The position numbers and the translations under genes were made by a program. Below are positions 10,001-18,593 of a stretch of DNA of 64,000 nt, piece after piece. The notes under the pieces were generated by a model. It saw only the letters and a list, made by a program, of their open reading frames with translations, ran no database searches and was not told the origin of the DNA. The stretch is from Pseudomonadota bacterium (GTDB lineage Bacteria; Bdellovibrionota; UBA1018; CAIMNF01), in the NCBI GenBank assembly GCA_027491115.1, contig JAIXWV010000020.1, forward strand, positions 165,975 to 229,974, written 5' to 3'. The first letter of the stretch is position 1. The number at the start of each line of letters is the position of its first letter.

Positions 10001-11124
10001 ATCCTCGAGTGCCCGAGCCTGAGTCTGCCGCCACCACCCGAACCGTTTGCATCGAGCGCTTCGAGTCGATCGAGTTCGATCCGATGATTCGCGAGGTCAA
10101 CCGTGCCTTTTGCCGAAACCTGATCAGCCCTCATCCGGCGCCACTGAATTCCCCGCCCCTCAAACTCGAAGCCGGCCTTAAGGGTTTTCATGAAATCAGA
10201 CAACTGCGCCTGCACCGATGATGTGACCCGGAGCTCACCTGACCAGTCCTTGGCACCAAGATTCGTTAAGAAAAAAGTAGAAAGATCCGCCTCAGCCCGA
10301 ACTTTGGCTTGCACCTTGGGGTGAGCAAGCGGATCCAAAAGATTTCCGTCCACACGCCCCTTGACCTCGACCCGTACGCCCGGCAACTCGGCGGAGAACG
10401 GCTCGAGTTCGAGGCCAGTATCGTTCAGGCCAAGGCTCCACTTGAGGCTGACCGCTTCGCGTACGGGCAAGGGCTTCCAGCCCAAAGGAGATTGGACCCG
10501 AATCGAGTTCACCTCCGCACGTGAAATGATTCCGTCCTTTCCTCCGACCTTTCCCCTCCCAAGGGAGAGGTCGGTCACGACGAGTTCAGCCCCGAACAGG
10601 GATTTTTCACGATCTGGAATTTCGAACTGAACATCGAGCTTGGTATCCACGAACCGGAAGCCATCGATTTGAAGCTGGAAAAGATCCTGCCAATCGAGTT
10701 TTCCTCCGGACACCTTTTGACTCTTCCCTCTCCAAGTCTGAGAATGGATCAAAGCTTTCACTTTTCCTGATCTGACCTCGACTTCAGACACATGTAGAGT
10801 TCCAGAGAGCATTTGGATCGGAGCGAACCCCACCCGCAACTCTCGTGCTTCAATTTCGCCATCGACCGGCAGTCTCGAGACGTTCTCTTTCTCGATCCGG
10901 ATCCGGGGGTTCACCACTCCGACACCGGGTGGAAAGAGATAAAGTTTTAGATGAGAAAAGTCGCCGATGATTCCGAGCTTTTGTGGTGATCTCTCAGATA
11001 TGAGGCGTTTCACGAAGTCCGCGAAAGACTGACTTTGTAAATAGAGGATCCCACCGGTTGTGGCCGTGCCGACAATCAACGCGAGTGAGAAAAACGCGAT
11101 CCTGAGTTTACGAACGGTACTCAA
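7024..11124 (-). CDS. tamB: TamB-like inner-membrane-anchored AsmA-family protein
   Basis: 1366 aa. An N-terminal transmembrane anchor (KLRIAFFSLALIVGTATTGGILYL) is followed by long beta-rich repeats typical of bridge-like lipid-transfer proteins. The C-terminal ~350 residues match the TamB (DUF490) domain: FIRNEILDAEFKGKARLIGEPDSPKLLGEGQLVQGKVLF, then VFDDPYSINPRFTATAISEV and LSFSFGSTVGIG. It spans the periplasm and pairs with TamA. ATGA overlaps at both ends (TPR gene upstream, tamA downstream) place all three in one translationally coupled unit. Length is close to the usual 1250-1400 aa. Confidence 0.92.
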   Translation of the reverse strand: MSTVRKLRIAFFSLALIVGTATTGGILYLQSQSFADFVKRLISERSPQKLGIIGDFSHLKLYLFPPGVGVVNPRIRIEKENVSRLPVDGEIEARELRVGFAPIQMLSGTLHVSEVEVRSGKVKALIHSQTWRGKSQKVSGGKLDWQDLFQLQIDGFRFVDTKLDVQFEIPDREKSLFGAELVVTDLSLGRGKVGGKDGIISRAEVNSIRVQSPLGWKPLPVREAVSLKWSLGLNDTGLELEPFSAELPGVRVEVKGRVDGNLLDPLAHPKVQAKVRAEADLSTFFLTNLGAKDWSGELRVTSSVQAQLSDFMKTLKAGFEFEGRGIQWRRMRADQVSAKGTVDLANHRIELDRLEALDANGSGGGGRLRLGHSRIPLSLGEAFEIGVQIENGDLHWLGGAVPAALAPLEGLVTGKVDARFQPERKSWKLKTKVGLTVAGFQLTNQSLDHPKPMVRVLGPRKPIRLDGGLEIGPDGVEFKDLGLSIEKTRFKVTGGVKGETGFDFRAKGPVDMKEIHEIAGSRILGEGELEAHIHGKSDGVILDFDTRLVNAEYLDLKLGKLKGRVTYDDGLSELRFTGIHASHKNTYYSLPQGSIDLSGTDELYLPIEIHSGRIEDLAEVLGNLVSKISWFPHSLKGEVHGNLEIGGKVQLPEMLISARIEGSDWSWMGEKARRVRMSLGYDRGTYFAREANIIKSSGSIRGGIEFKSSTDEMTWNFKTDGFSFADIDFLERLEIPAKSRVEVTSSGSGKMGRLRSKTEGRFFETRIKGERFDSSSFFLETGENTLRASAGIFGDQLAAQVKYSLLPRQPCSIRLEVNDFDFSPLLLILNPKLLDDLSLVGVMSGQLSLEFLSTQAELARGQWSVERYELAKTGSSMRLVRPFSVPIQLGYFEIPPISFKFNDSEIEVEGEGRRGDVDVRIRGKADMALAEFLSPMILAAKGKVLPDIRIHGPLKNLRLDGELAIASGGLTIRGLQSPVEDLDGMIRLQQGNILVDNLEGFLGEELVSMGGRILTFTDRLPEFDLRVQLDNNKIKMEPFDLIQAKGTLLLKGKEPPYLITGALELVNALWTRSFSKQGGAVGNRGDRFMPKDLEKRTSGGWWVMDLGVNAPQGVFIRNEILDAEFKGKARLIGEPDSPKLLGEGQLVQGKVLFKDRPFVFESAKVVFDDPYSINPRFTATAISEVNQYKIRVLASGKSTQWKLEFSSTPFLQENEIFSVLSSGSASGDAGRFQFRDRSLVNQGEAASLILHSMDFSKDVQKKTGFQFDVQEAIDNQTAASIFRPQNLAENMAAPKLVLKRSLGRNLSFSFGSTVGIGSRSLREVNAEYKVSSGMSMMGVWNNIEEANSRETRTSFGLDLKFNRRFK

Positions 11125-11867
11125 AGGAATCTCAGCCTGAACTCGGCGTCCCTGAAAGAGGGCTCCGTCTCGAGCACCTTCCTATACCAGCCTTTTGCAG
11201 AACCAGGATGACCAAGACACTCCTCTGCTCGCCCCATCAGGTAATAGAGGCTGGTTTTTTCCTCGTGAAGGAGTTCGACATCCGACAGAACCGGCTCCAG
11301 CACCATCTTTGCGTCAAAGGCTTCACCCGAAAGGATCAAAGACTCAGCTAGAAGAGCGGTCGCCGACAGCCCGACTTCGCCGAGTGTTGAGGTTTCCTGC
11401 AACACTTGCCGGATAGTGTGCCTCAACTCTCGTCCTGAATCCCGGAAGCATCCCATTTCAAAGAATGCGATACCGAGATCGAGTGACGATCTTGCATCTA
11501 AATCTACAGAATGTTTCCAAATTTCTATTCCAGAATCCACCGAACCACTCGTCGGTTCTTCTAGGCCGAGATCACTCTCCAGCCTCCGGACCACTTCGTC
11601 AGGATCCTCCAGAGCCACTTTCCCTTGAGCTCTTATTGGGGAATGATACAAATGCTCGATCTCGTACTTGGAAATTTGCTCGAGTAACTCACGACCCTTG
11701 CGGTAGTGAGGGCTGTGAAGGAGCATCCGGTAGAGGATGCGTTTCGCCTCTTCCAGCAAACCTTCAGAGTAAAGAATCTTAGCGCTCGCCAGATCGTCCT
11801 CGAGCGAGGGCCTCTCAGGCGCAAGAGACTTCGGCAATGATGCGCTTTCGTCAGTATTTCCAGACAC
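11121..11867 (-). CDS. TPR-repeat protein coupled to tamB
   Basis: About 249 aa if started at GTG 11867. The longer track ORF begins with TTG inside accC. TPR-like helices are visible: SAKILYSEGLLEEAKRILYRMLLHSPHYRKG, ALAESLILSGEAFDAKMVLEPVLSD and YYLMGRAEECLGHPGSAKGWYRKVLETEPSFRDAEFRL. No signal peptide is seen, so it is probably cytoplasmic. AGG lies 6 nt before the chosen GTG and the gene then starts 37 bp after accC. Its stop overlaps the tamB start (ATGA). A scaffold role for the TAM genes or the pilus is possible but not shown. Confidence 0.65.
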   Translation of the reverse strand: MSGNTDESASLPKSLAPERPSLEDDLASAKILYSEGLLEEAKRILYRMLLHSPHYRKGRELLEQISKYEIEHLYHSPIRAQGKVALEDPDEVVRRLESDLGLEEPTSGSVDSGIEIWKHSVDLDARSSLDLGIAFFEMGCFRDSGRELRHTIRQVLQETSTLGEVGLSATALLAESLILSGEAFDAKMVLEPVLSDVELLHEEKTSLYYLMGRAEECLGHPGSAKGWYRKVLETEPSFRDAEFRLRFL

Positions 11868-11904
11868 TTTCGACCTGAACCCCCATGGATTCAGGATAAG
11901 GCTT

Positions 11905-13269
11905 TCAGGTCCGTTTTTGGAGGAATTCTTCAATAAAGCGTGTTGTATATTTCGACTCGCCAAATTCCTGACTTGCAAAAATCTGACGGTGGACCGGAAG
12001 AGTGGTTTTCACTCCCTTCACAATGAACTCGTCCAATGCTTGACGCATTTTTGCGATCGCCTCTTCGCGCGTGCGACCGTGCACGATCAATTTCGCAAGC
12101 AAAGAGTCGTAAAATGGAACCACTTTGTATTCGTTGTAAATAAATGAATCCACCCGCACCCCGAAGCCTCCGGGGAGGTGGAGCGCTGTGATTTTTCCGG
12201 GACAGGGATGGAAGGTCTCTGGATCTTCCGCATTCACCCGTACCTCGAACGCATGACCTCGCAATTGGACCTCTTCCTGGGTGAACCCAAGAGGTTCACC
12301 AGCTGCGATTCGGATCTGCTCCTGGATGAGATCGATTCCGGTCACCATCTCGGTGACGGGATGCTCGACCTGAATGCGGGTATTCATCTCCATGAAGTAA
12401 AATCTACGATCCTCATCCACCAGGAACTCAACGGTCCCCACCGACTCGTATCCCACGTCGGCACACAAGGCCAAGGCGGCGGCCCCCATTTGCTCTCGGA
12501 TCTGCGGTGTCAGCACCGGACTGGGAGCTTCTTCGATCAATTTCTGATGTCTCCGCTGGATCGAGCAATCGCGCTCGCCCAGGAAAACCCGGTTACCGTA
12601 CCGGTCACACGCCACCTGGATCTCGACATGTCTCGGTCGTTCACAAAATTTTTCGACATAGAGAGATCCATCGCCGAAAGCGGCACGGGCCTCCTCACTG
12701 CAGCGCTGGAATGAATCCGAGAGGTCCTTCTCGTTCCGGATGATGAAGATTCCACGACCACCACCCCCGGCAGCAGCCTTCAGAATCACGGGATAACCGA
12801 TCTCACGGGCGGCTTCGATCGCCTCCTCGACACCTGCTACCGCACTGAGCGTTCCAGGAAGCATCGGCACTCCGGCCTGCCTCGCCCGGGCACGGGCACG
12901 GGTCTTTTCTCCCATCGCCTCGATATTCTCGGGAGTAGGACCGATGAAGGTGAGCTTGCATTCACGGACCAATCGCGCAAACTCGGCGTTTTCAGAAAGA
13001 AATCCGTATCCCGGATGAATCGCCTCGACTCCCGTCACCTCGGCCGCCGAGAGGATGCTCATCATGTTCAAATAAGATAACTTCGGAGCAGGAGGTCCTA
13101 TGCAAATTGCCTCATCCGCGAGCTTTACATGCAAAGAGCTCTCATCCGCGCTCGAATAAACAGCAACGGTTTTGATGTCCAACTCACGACAGGCACGGAT
13201 GATCCTGAGAGCGATTTCGCCTCGGTTTGCGATCAGGATTTTTTTGAAGGGCGGCTTCTTCGCACTCAC
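11905..13269 (-). CDS. accC: Biotin carboxylase subunit of acetyl-CoA carboxylase
   Basis: 454 aa from GTG 13269; the track ORF starts further upstream inside accB. Shows KKILIANRGEIALRIIRACRELDI, the ATP-grasp glycine loop KAAAGGGGRGIFII, EKFCERPRHVEIQVACDRYGN, RDCSIQRRHQKLIEEAPSP and the catalytic FMEMNTRIQVEHPVTEMVTGID. It uses ATP and bicarbonate to carboxylate biotin on AccB, the first step of fatty-acid synthesis. The start is 14 bp downstream of accB. AccA and AccD are not in the window. Confidence 0.97.
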   Translation of the reverse strand: MSAKKPPFKKILIANRGEIALRIIRACRELDIKTVAVYSSADESSLHVKLADEAICIGPPAPKLSYLNMMSILSAAEVTGVEAIHPGYGFLSENAEFARLVRECKLTFIGPTPENIEAMGEKTRARARARQAGVPMLPGTLSAVAGVEEAIEAAREIGYPVILKAAAGGGGRGIFIIRNEKDLSDSFQRCSEEARAAFGDGSLYVEKFCERPRHVEIQVACDRYGNRVFLGERDCSIQRRHQKLIEEAPSPVLTPQIREQMGAAALALCADVGYESVGTVEFLVDEDRRFYFMEMNTRIQVEHPVTEMVTGIDLIQEQIRIAAGEPLGFTQEEVQLRGHAFEVRVNAEDPETFHPCPGKITALHLPGGFGVRVDSFIYNEYKVVPFYDSLLAKLIVHGRTREEAIAKMRQALDEFIVKGVKTTLPVHRQIFASQEFGESKYTTRFIEEFLQKRT

Positions 13270-13282
13270 GGTCCCACCCGTC

Positions 13283-13798
13283 TCACGCGGTGTCGATGAT
13301 GAACAACGGCTCACCGAATTCAACAGGTTGCCCGTTTTCAACCAGGACCTGGATGACCCGGCCTGCGAAATCCGCCTCAATTTCATTCATGAGCTTCATT
13401 GCTTCCACAATGCAAAGCGAATCCCCGGGAGAAACCCGCTTCCCGACCTCGACATACGGAGCAGAGGTGGGCGAAGGCGCCCGATAGAAGGTTCCGACAA
13501 ATGGAGAAAGGACCTTTTTGTAAGTGGGCGGATCACGTTCTTCCACCGGTGCGGCCGACTGTGCCTGAGGCACCTGGACCACGGTGTGGGTGGCCGCCTG
13601 GGCCAAGGGCTGAGCGGCATGGCCGGTTTTCAGAACCAGTCTGTTTTTTCCGTCCGACCACTCGAACTCGACGATTCCACGCTCGCGCATGAAGTCAGAG
13701 ATCGGAGCCAGATCCGAGGCCAAGAACGGCAAAACTGCTCGAGTATGAGCCTTGACCTGCGTCGCTGGGGCTTTCTTATTTGTTCGCTTTTTCGACAT
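13283..13798 (-). CDS. accB: Biotin carboxyl carrier protein of acetyl-CoA carboxylase
   Basis: 171 aa. The C-terminal biotinyl domain carries the [15 protein letters not shown] motif, whose Lys receives biotin, and ends [13 protein letters not shown]. An Ala/Pro-rich linker ([25 protein letters not shown]) joins it to an N-terminal region starting with a basic stretch. The ATG at 13798 lies inside the end of efp (23-bp overlap). Partner of the adjacent accC. The efp-accB-accC arrangement is common in several bacterial groups. Confidence 0.97.
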   Translation of the reverse strand: MSKKRTNKKAPATQVKAHTRAVLPFLASDLAPISDFMRERGIVEFEWSDGKNRLVLKTGHAAQPLAQAATHTVVQVPQAQSAAPVEERDPPTYKKVLSPFVGTFYRAPSPTSAPYVEVGKRVSPGDSLCIVEAMKLMNEIEADFAGRVIQVLVENGQPVEFGEPLFIIDTA

Positions 13799-14348
13799 AG
13801 GAAGAGTCCCGGGTGTCGATCTTCAGCACGTCACCTTCGGAAATATGAAACGGAACCTGAACCACTGCACCGGTTTCCATGGTAGCGGGCTTTGAGCCTC
13901 CGGTAACGGTATCCCCACGAAAGGAAGGATCGGTCTTGACCACCTTGAGTTCGACGAATGTCGGTAACTCCACGGTGATCGGCTTCTCGTTATAAAACAC
14001 CACCTGAACTTGCATGTTGTCTTGCATGAACAGGGCGAGCTCACCGATTTGCTCTTCGCTAATGATCGTCTGTTCGAAATTCTCAGTGTTCATGAAGTTG
14101 AAGCCACTGCCATCCTTGAAGAGGTACTGCATGTCCTTCACTTCTACGTTGGCGGCCGGAACGCGGTCACCCGACTTGAAGGTCCGCTCGATCACGTTCC
14201 CGTTCAAAAGGTTCTTCAGCTTCGTCCGGGTGAAGGCGCTTCCTTTCCCTGGGCTAACATGCTGGAAATCGACAATCTGATAAGGGGTGTTGTCGATGTC
14301 GAGCTTGATGTTTTTCCTGAACTCATTGGTAGGGTATACAGATGCCAT
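13776..14348 (-). CDS. efp: Elongation factor P
   Basis: 190 aa, standard length. Domain I begins [38 protein letters not shown]; the lysine in SPGKG (K35) is the position that is modified in many bacteria. It ends with the OB-domain signature [39 protein letters not shown] relieves ribosome stalling at polyproline runs. GGAG lies 5 nt before the ATG. I see no epmA/epmB modification genes nearby. It is embedded between the pil and acc genes on the same strand. Confidence 0.98.
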   Translation of the reverse strand: MASVYPTNEFRKNIKLDIDNTPYQIVDFQHVSPGKGSAFTRTKLKNLLNGNVIERTFKSGDRVPAANVEVKDMQYLFKDGSGFNFMNTENFEQTIISEEQIGELALFMQDNMQVQVVFYNEKPITVELPTFVELKVVKTDPSFRGDTVTGGSKPATMETGAVVQVPFHISEGDVLKIDTRDSSYVEKANK

Positions 14349-14379
14349 AGATTCTCCGGTTGCCTAGGGGTATCAATAA

Positions 14380-14979
14380 TCAGGCTTGTTTCGCAAGCCT
14401 AAAGCGCTGGACCCGGACCAGCAGGTCCTGAAGCATCTCGATGCGGGCCATCCATTCCCGTTTCCGGACCGTCGGATCGCCCGAAATCGCGGTCTCGGCC
14501 GGTTTAACGGAATAACTCTTCAATGGAATGGGATCTTTTTGCAGAACCAAAAGCCCATCCTCGTATGCCTGGGATTCAATTTCCCGGACAAGTCGAGCCA
14601 CTTCACCGTCCTGAGGCATGAAAAAAAGCAACATTTTGTAAGCCGAAAGCGCATCCGCCATCCGGCCGAGAATCAAGTAACTTTCAGCGAGTAATTTCTG
14701 AGCCACCAGATTGTCCGGAGCATCAAGAACGACCGGCTCGAGCTCCTTCACGGTCTCAGCGTACTGCCCCTTGTCGAACAGTGCCCGGGCCAGGGCCACC
14801 CGCCCTCCGATGAAGTGGGGGTGAATCCGAAGCCCGTCACGACAGATCTCGATCGCCTCTTCAAGCAAGCCCGCCTTCCGGTAAGCCTCAGCTAAAGGTG
14901 CGAAGACTCTTGACCGGGGATCCTCCTGATACTTTCTCAGGTAGTGGTAAATCTGCGGGGTACCACGGATCGGATTCAT
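14380..14979 (-). CDS. TPR-repeat protein, possible pilus-associated factor
   Basis: 199 aa of TPR-type helices: VFAPLAEAYRKAGLLEEAIEICRDGLRIHPHF, GRVALARALFDKGQYAETVKELEPVVLDAPDN and VAQKLLAESYLILGRMADALSAYKMLLFFMPQD. There is no signal peptide. The start overlaps the pilQ stop (ATGA), so it is translated with pilQ and is likely part of the pilus operon. TPR proteins next to pilQ often help secretin assembly (for example PilF or Tgl in other species), but those are lipoproteins and this lacks a lipobox. Function therefore unassigned. Confidence 0.75.
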   Translation of the reverse strand: MNPIRGTPQIYHYLRKYQEDPRSRVFAPLAEAYRKAGLLEEAIEICRDGLRIHPHFIGGRVALARALFDKGQYAETVKELEPVVLDAPDNLVAQKLLAESYLILGRMADALSAYKMLLFFMPQDGEVARLVREIESQAYEDGLLVLQKDPIPLKSYSVKPAETAISGDPTVRKREWMARIEMLQDLLVRVQRFRLAKQA

Positions 14980-16736
14980 AGTTTTCCGGTTTCCTTGGCG
15001 TCTTCAGTCGAGCCTGCAGCGTCCCCTACGGTCTGGTCCTTCCCGAGATTCTTCTCCTGATTGACAATTCGTGGGGTCACGAAGAATACGAGCTCGGTTT
15101 TCTTGGTGTTCCCTCCGGCCTCTCCGAACAACCAACCGATGATGGGCATTTTCCGCAGGATGGGAAACCCTCCCTCGTTCGAGGTCTCATCCACACTGTG
15201 CACACCACCGAGCACGAGGGTGTTCCCGCTCTCGACGATGACCTCAGTGTTAATGCTTCTCGGCGCGGTGACAGAAGTCCCACTGATGGTTTCAACCGTG
15301 TCGCGGGTTAGATTCAAGTTCAGGAAGACCGAGCCGTCGTTGGTCACCCGAGGAGTGACACCCAGACTGGTGTTGTAAGGAATGAAGTTCTGCGTGATCT
15401 GAGTGCCCGTTGGAGTCACTGTTGAAACCGAGTTTACGATATTCGACCCTTGAGTGATCTGGGCTCGACGTCCGCTCAGGACCATCACCCGAGGGGAAGA
15501 CACGACCTTCGCGGTGTTTTGCGTTTCTGAAAAAGCCAACAAAGCATCGAGAGTTGCCGTATTTCCGATCCCGAACCGGAAGCTGTTGCTGTTTCCGGTG
15601 GAGGTCACCGGCGCACCTATGGCCGCCGGGACACCACCGTTAAAATCCATTCTATTTCGATTATCAGAAGTCAGCGACATGCTCAATCGACCTCCGATGG
15701 TCTTTGAAAAAGACTCTAGAGCGTCGATCACCTTTGCCTCAATGATCACCTGCGGAGTTTGCACGTCAAGCAACTGGATCATCTTCTTGATCCGCTCCAC
15801 ACCCTCTGCCGTGTCGCGGACAATCAGTGATTGGGTGTTGGCGTTGGTCAGAATGGTGGCCGGAGTTCCCCCCGCCGTGCTCTGCGAGTTGGCAAAAGTG
15901 GTGAGCAAGGACTGAAGGGTTCCAAGCTCGGCATAGCTCACAGGGAAAATGCGGGTGATTCGCGGAGCGGCTTGCGCCACAACCCGCTTGGCATCGATCT
16001 CGGCTTGTTTCTCATTGATCAATTGATCACGTGGCATGACCCTGAGAACACTGTCTTTTCTGTCGGCCGCAAGCCTGAGCGTAGTCAGGACGACATCGAG
16101 GGCCTGATCCCAAGGAACCTGCTCGAGAGACAGGGTCAGCCTCCCTGAGACCTGCGGATGAATCACGATATTGAATCCGCTTGCGTCCGAGATCAGACGG
16201 AGTACTTCGTGCACATCCGCATCTTTCAACTTTAGTGTAATGGGTGAGCCAGTGAATTTCTGGTCCGTCTCGGCACTCATGATCGTGGTAAGAGGATCAA
16301 GATCCGAGGGTTTCAAGTCCGGCAACCGCTCCCGTTGGATCGCCACAGCTGGCTTATCATTAGACAGCGGAATCCTGATCGTGATTTTCCTGTCGTTCGC
16401 ATCAATTTTGTACTGGAGCTTTGACTTGAAATCGAGAACGACCCGGGCATCCAGATCGGTGAAGGGGTAACTCGAAATCTGGACCAAGGGTGAATTGGGC
16501 GACTCGGCCGAGGGGTCGAACGTCTGACGGGCAACATCTGCCAGAGTTGACTCCTTGAAAGTCAATACCAGCTGGGGAGGCGAGGCTTTCTCCTCCTTGA
16601 GGTAATCACCGATCCCGTTTCCAACGATTTCGATCACACTCTCGTTTCCTACAGTCTTCACCTGCATCGACTGGATCTGTCCGGCTTCGGCACCAACCGC
16701 CATCATCATCAGGAGCGCCAGCATGAATGATCTCAT
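14976..16736 (-). CDS. pilQ: Type IV pilus secretin PilQ (short form)
   Basis: 586 aa with signal peptide (MRSFMLALLMMMAVGAEAG). Domains in order: one AMIN-like beta domain (~20-135), a secretin/TonB short N-terminal domain (ITLKLKDADVHEVLRLISDASGFNIVI, ~160-220), an N1/NolW-like domain (ITRIFPVSYAELGTLQSLL, ~260-335) and the secretin core (TPQVIIEAKVIDAL to NTEVIVESGNTLVLGG and TELVFFVTPRIV). It forms the outer-membrane pore for the pilus. It is shorter than M. xanthus PilQ (about 900 aa) because it has fewer AMIN repeats. ATGA overlaps link it to pilP and the TPR gene. Confidence 0.96.
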   Translation of the reverse strand: MRSFMLALLMMMAVGAEAGQIQSMQVKTVGNESVIEIVGNGIGDYLKEEKASPPQLVLTFKESTLADVARQTFDPSAESPNSPLVQISSYPFTDLDARVVLDFKSKLQYKIDANDRKITIRIPLSNDKPAVAIQRERLPDLKPSDLDPLTTIMSAETDQKFTGSPITLKLKDADVHEVLRLISDASGFNIVIHPQVSGRLTLSLEQVPWDQALDVVLTTLRLAADRKDSVLRVMPRDQLINEKQAEIDAKRVVAQAAPRITRIFPVSYAELGTLQSLLTTFANSQSTAGGTPATILTNANTQSLIVRDTAEGVERIKKMIQLLDVQTPQVIIEAKVIDALESFSKTIGGRLSMSLTSDNRNRMDFNGGVPAAIGAPVTSTGNSNSFRFGIGNTATLDALLAFSETQNTAKVVSSPRVMVLSGRRAQITQGSNIVNSVSTVTPTGTQITQNFIPYNTSLGVTPRVTNDGSVFLNLNLTRDTVETISGTSVTAPRSINTEVIVESGNTLVLGGVHSVDETSNEGGFPILRKMPIIGWLFGEAGGNTKKTELVFFVTPRIVNQEKNLGKDQTVGDAAGSTEDAKETGKL

Positions 16737-17224
16737 TGTTTGTCCTCGTCTTTCTTGGTGAGAGAGACCAACTCTCCCGCCAACCTCAATTCGTAGATGT
16801 CAGGAACGTTGCGTCCTTTTTCATCCTGATAGAACTCAGTCACCCGAACGGCATCGGCCGTGATCTGGGTAATCTTCCCGCCCCGAACTCCAATTCGATC
16901 GCCGACCTTCACAAAGTAGGTCTTTCCACCCGCACCAGACAACATCGCCCTGACTTTACGAGGACCAGAAATGATCCCTTGGAGCTTGAAGTCTTTTAGC
17001 GCAAGGGTTTCGAGCTCTGACTTGGGGGTCTCCTTCTTCATGATCGCACTCAAAGGTAACTGAAACGGATCACGTAGAGCCCTGATCAAATCCTCACTCA
17101 GAATTGAGTCCATGGCCGTCTCCTGATCAGCCATGACGACCTGCTCGGCAGGAGGTGGTGGCGCGGGTGCTGCAGATGCCATGACAGGATGAAGGAGGAC
17201 AGCTAAATGAAGCCAGGCATTCAT
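16733..17224 (-). CDS. pilP: Type IV pilus alignment-complex protein PilP
   Basis: 163 aa. An N-terminal signal sequence (MNAWLHLAVLLHPVMASAA) is followed by a Pro-rich stretch, then a PilP beta-sandwich: FKLQGIISGPRKVRAMLSGAGGKTYFVKVGDRIGVRGGKITQI. The family links the inner-membrane PilN/PilO pair to PilQ. The signal sequence shows no lipobox cysteine, whereas many PilP proteins are lipoproteins. It overlaps pilQ and pilO by 4 bp each. Confidence 0.92.
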   Translation of the reverse strand: MNAWLHLAVLLHPVMASAAPAPPPPAEQVVMADQETAMDSILSEDLIRALRDPFQLPLSAIMKKETPKSELETLALKDFKLQGIISGPRKVRAMLSGAGGKTYFVKVGDRIGVRGGKITQITADAVRVTEFYQDEKGRNVPDIYELRLAGELVSLTKKDEDKQ

Positions 17225-17964
17225 GGTCCTCCTCCTTTGGGCCGCTCACTTGCAGCCGGAGCGGCTTTCTGGCCCGCCTTATCCTCTACCTTCAGCTTGT
17301 CGTCCATTTTCGGTTTATCCGATTCTTTTTTCGGCGAACCCTCGGATCCGATCATGTCCTTCGGAATCTCAGCAATCTGAAGCTTATCTTCCTTGCTGAG
17401 CGTGTACTGATAAGCACGTACCGACAAGTTCGCCGAAAGGGTGATCGCTTTGGCTGATACACTGGAAGCGGCGATTCTCAGTGTGACCCCTTCGATCCTC
17501 AAGATCCTTTGCAGCTGGGAGACCCGATGGATGAAGAGCAACAGATTCTGGAAAGTCCCCCGCACATCGAGCTTGAACTCCTGCTCTAAATAATACTCCC
17601 TCTGATCTTTTTTTCCGGGCTCGATCCGATCCACTTTCAACTCTGCTCGCTTGGCCTCAGTGTCAAGTAGGCGGAGCAAAACGGGCACATCAGGTGCCTC
17701 CGAAAGAGCGCCTTGGTACTCACCCAGCTTGACGATCTGGGCACGGATTTCCTCGCGCTTTTGATCGAGCGACTTCATGAACTTATTCCCATCGGCGAGC
17801 TTTTTCCTCAAGCCCTCCAATTCAGAATTCGCACTTGCCAATGCTGAACGATGAAGCTCCACCTCACCTTCGGGCGAGTAACTGAAGGTGTAGTATTCGA
17901 AACCCAGATACCCCAGGAAAGCGAAAAGCATGAGGTAGAACGGCGTCGACTTCAAACTCGCCAT
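17221..17964 (-). CDS. pilO: Type IV pilus alignment-complex protein PilO
   Basis: 247 aa. A single N-terminal transmembrane segment (TPFYLMLFAFLGYLGFEYY) is followed by a coiled coil (ELEGLRKKLADGNKFMKSLDQKREEIRAQIV) and a ferredoxin-like domain (YYLEQEFKLDVRGTFQNLLLFIHRVSQLQRILRI), which is the PilO pattern. The C-terminus is a charged, Lys- and Pro-rich tail (KPKMDDKLKVEDKAGQKAAPAASERPKGGGP) that looks disordered. It overlaps pilN by 1 bp (TGATG) and pilP by 4 bp. Confidence 0.93.
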   Translation of the reverse strand: MASLKSTPFYLMLFAFLGYLGFEYYTFSYSPEGEVELHRSALASANSELEGLRKKLADGNKFMKSLDQKREEIRAQIVKLGEYQGALSEAPDVPVLLRLLDTEAKRAELKVDRIEPGKKDQREYYLEQEFKLDVRGTFQNLLLFIHRVSQLQRILRIEGVTLRIAASSVSAKAITLSANLSVRAYQYTLSKEDKLQIAEIPKDMIGSEGSPKKESDKPKMDDKLKVEDKAGQKAAPAASERPKGGGP

Positions 17965-18593
17965 CAGTCCCGCCTCGCAGTCAGCTCGAAGTTGATCCGT
18001 TTTTGTGTCGGATCGCTCGAAGAGTTCCGGAGCGTGACATCCTTGTAATAGATCGTCCGCCCAAGACGGGACATAAAGTCACTTACCATGCTGTACTCGA
18101 TCGCTCCGCCACGAAGAGTATAGGCTTTGTCCACCTGACTGAATTCGAGAATCCATGTGTCCTTGGGCATGGCCTGCACCAGACTGATCATCGACTTGGC
18201 AGTGAAATCCCTTCCACGAATCAGGTTTTCAATGGTGTCCATCTTGGCACGGATCACCATCGAGTTACGCTCGAGCTCCATCTTGATCGCCTCGAAACCT
18301 TTGATCTTTTGGAGCTGCTTGTTGATCTTGTCTTTAGCCTCCGCCACAGATGCCAATTCCTTAGCCTGCTCGTCCCGGATTGCCTGGATGGCTTCGTCGT
18401 AAATGTAATTGGCAGAAAGAGCAAAAACGGCCGGAATTCCGATCTTGTAGAACAATGGGGCCAGGGTCTTGCCGCTCCCTTGACCGACATTCTTCAGAGC
18501 ATCGAAATTGATCTTTGACTTGAAATCGTCGACCTTGGCTCCGGCGCCAGATGTGGCAACAGAACGTTTTTTGACTAAGTTGACCTTGATCAT
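17964..18593 (-). CDS. pilN: Type IV pilus assembly protein PilN
   Basis: 209 aa. It begins MIKVNLVKKR, the conserved cytoplasmic motif that binds PilM (INLLP-type). A transmembrane segment (YKIGIPAVFALSANYIYD), coiled coil and periplasmic fold follow (DTIENLIRGRDFTAKSMISLVQAMPKDTWILEFSQ). Forms the inner-membrane platform with PilO. Overlaps pilM by 4 bp. Confidence 0.94.
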   Translation of the reverse strand: MIKVNLVKKRSVATSGAGAKVDDFKSKINFDALKNVGQGSGKTLAPLFYKIGIPAVFALSANYIYDEAIQAIRDEQAKELASVAEAKDKINKQLQKIKGFEAIKMELERNSMVIRAKMDTIENLIRGRDFTAKSMISLVQAMPKDTWILEFSQVDKAYTLRGGAIEYSMVSDFMSRLGRTIYYKDVTLRNSSSDPTQKRINFELTARRD

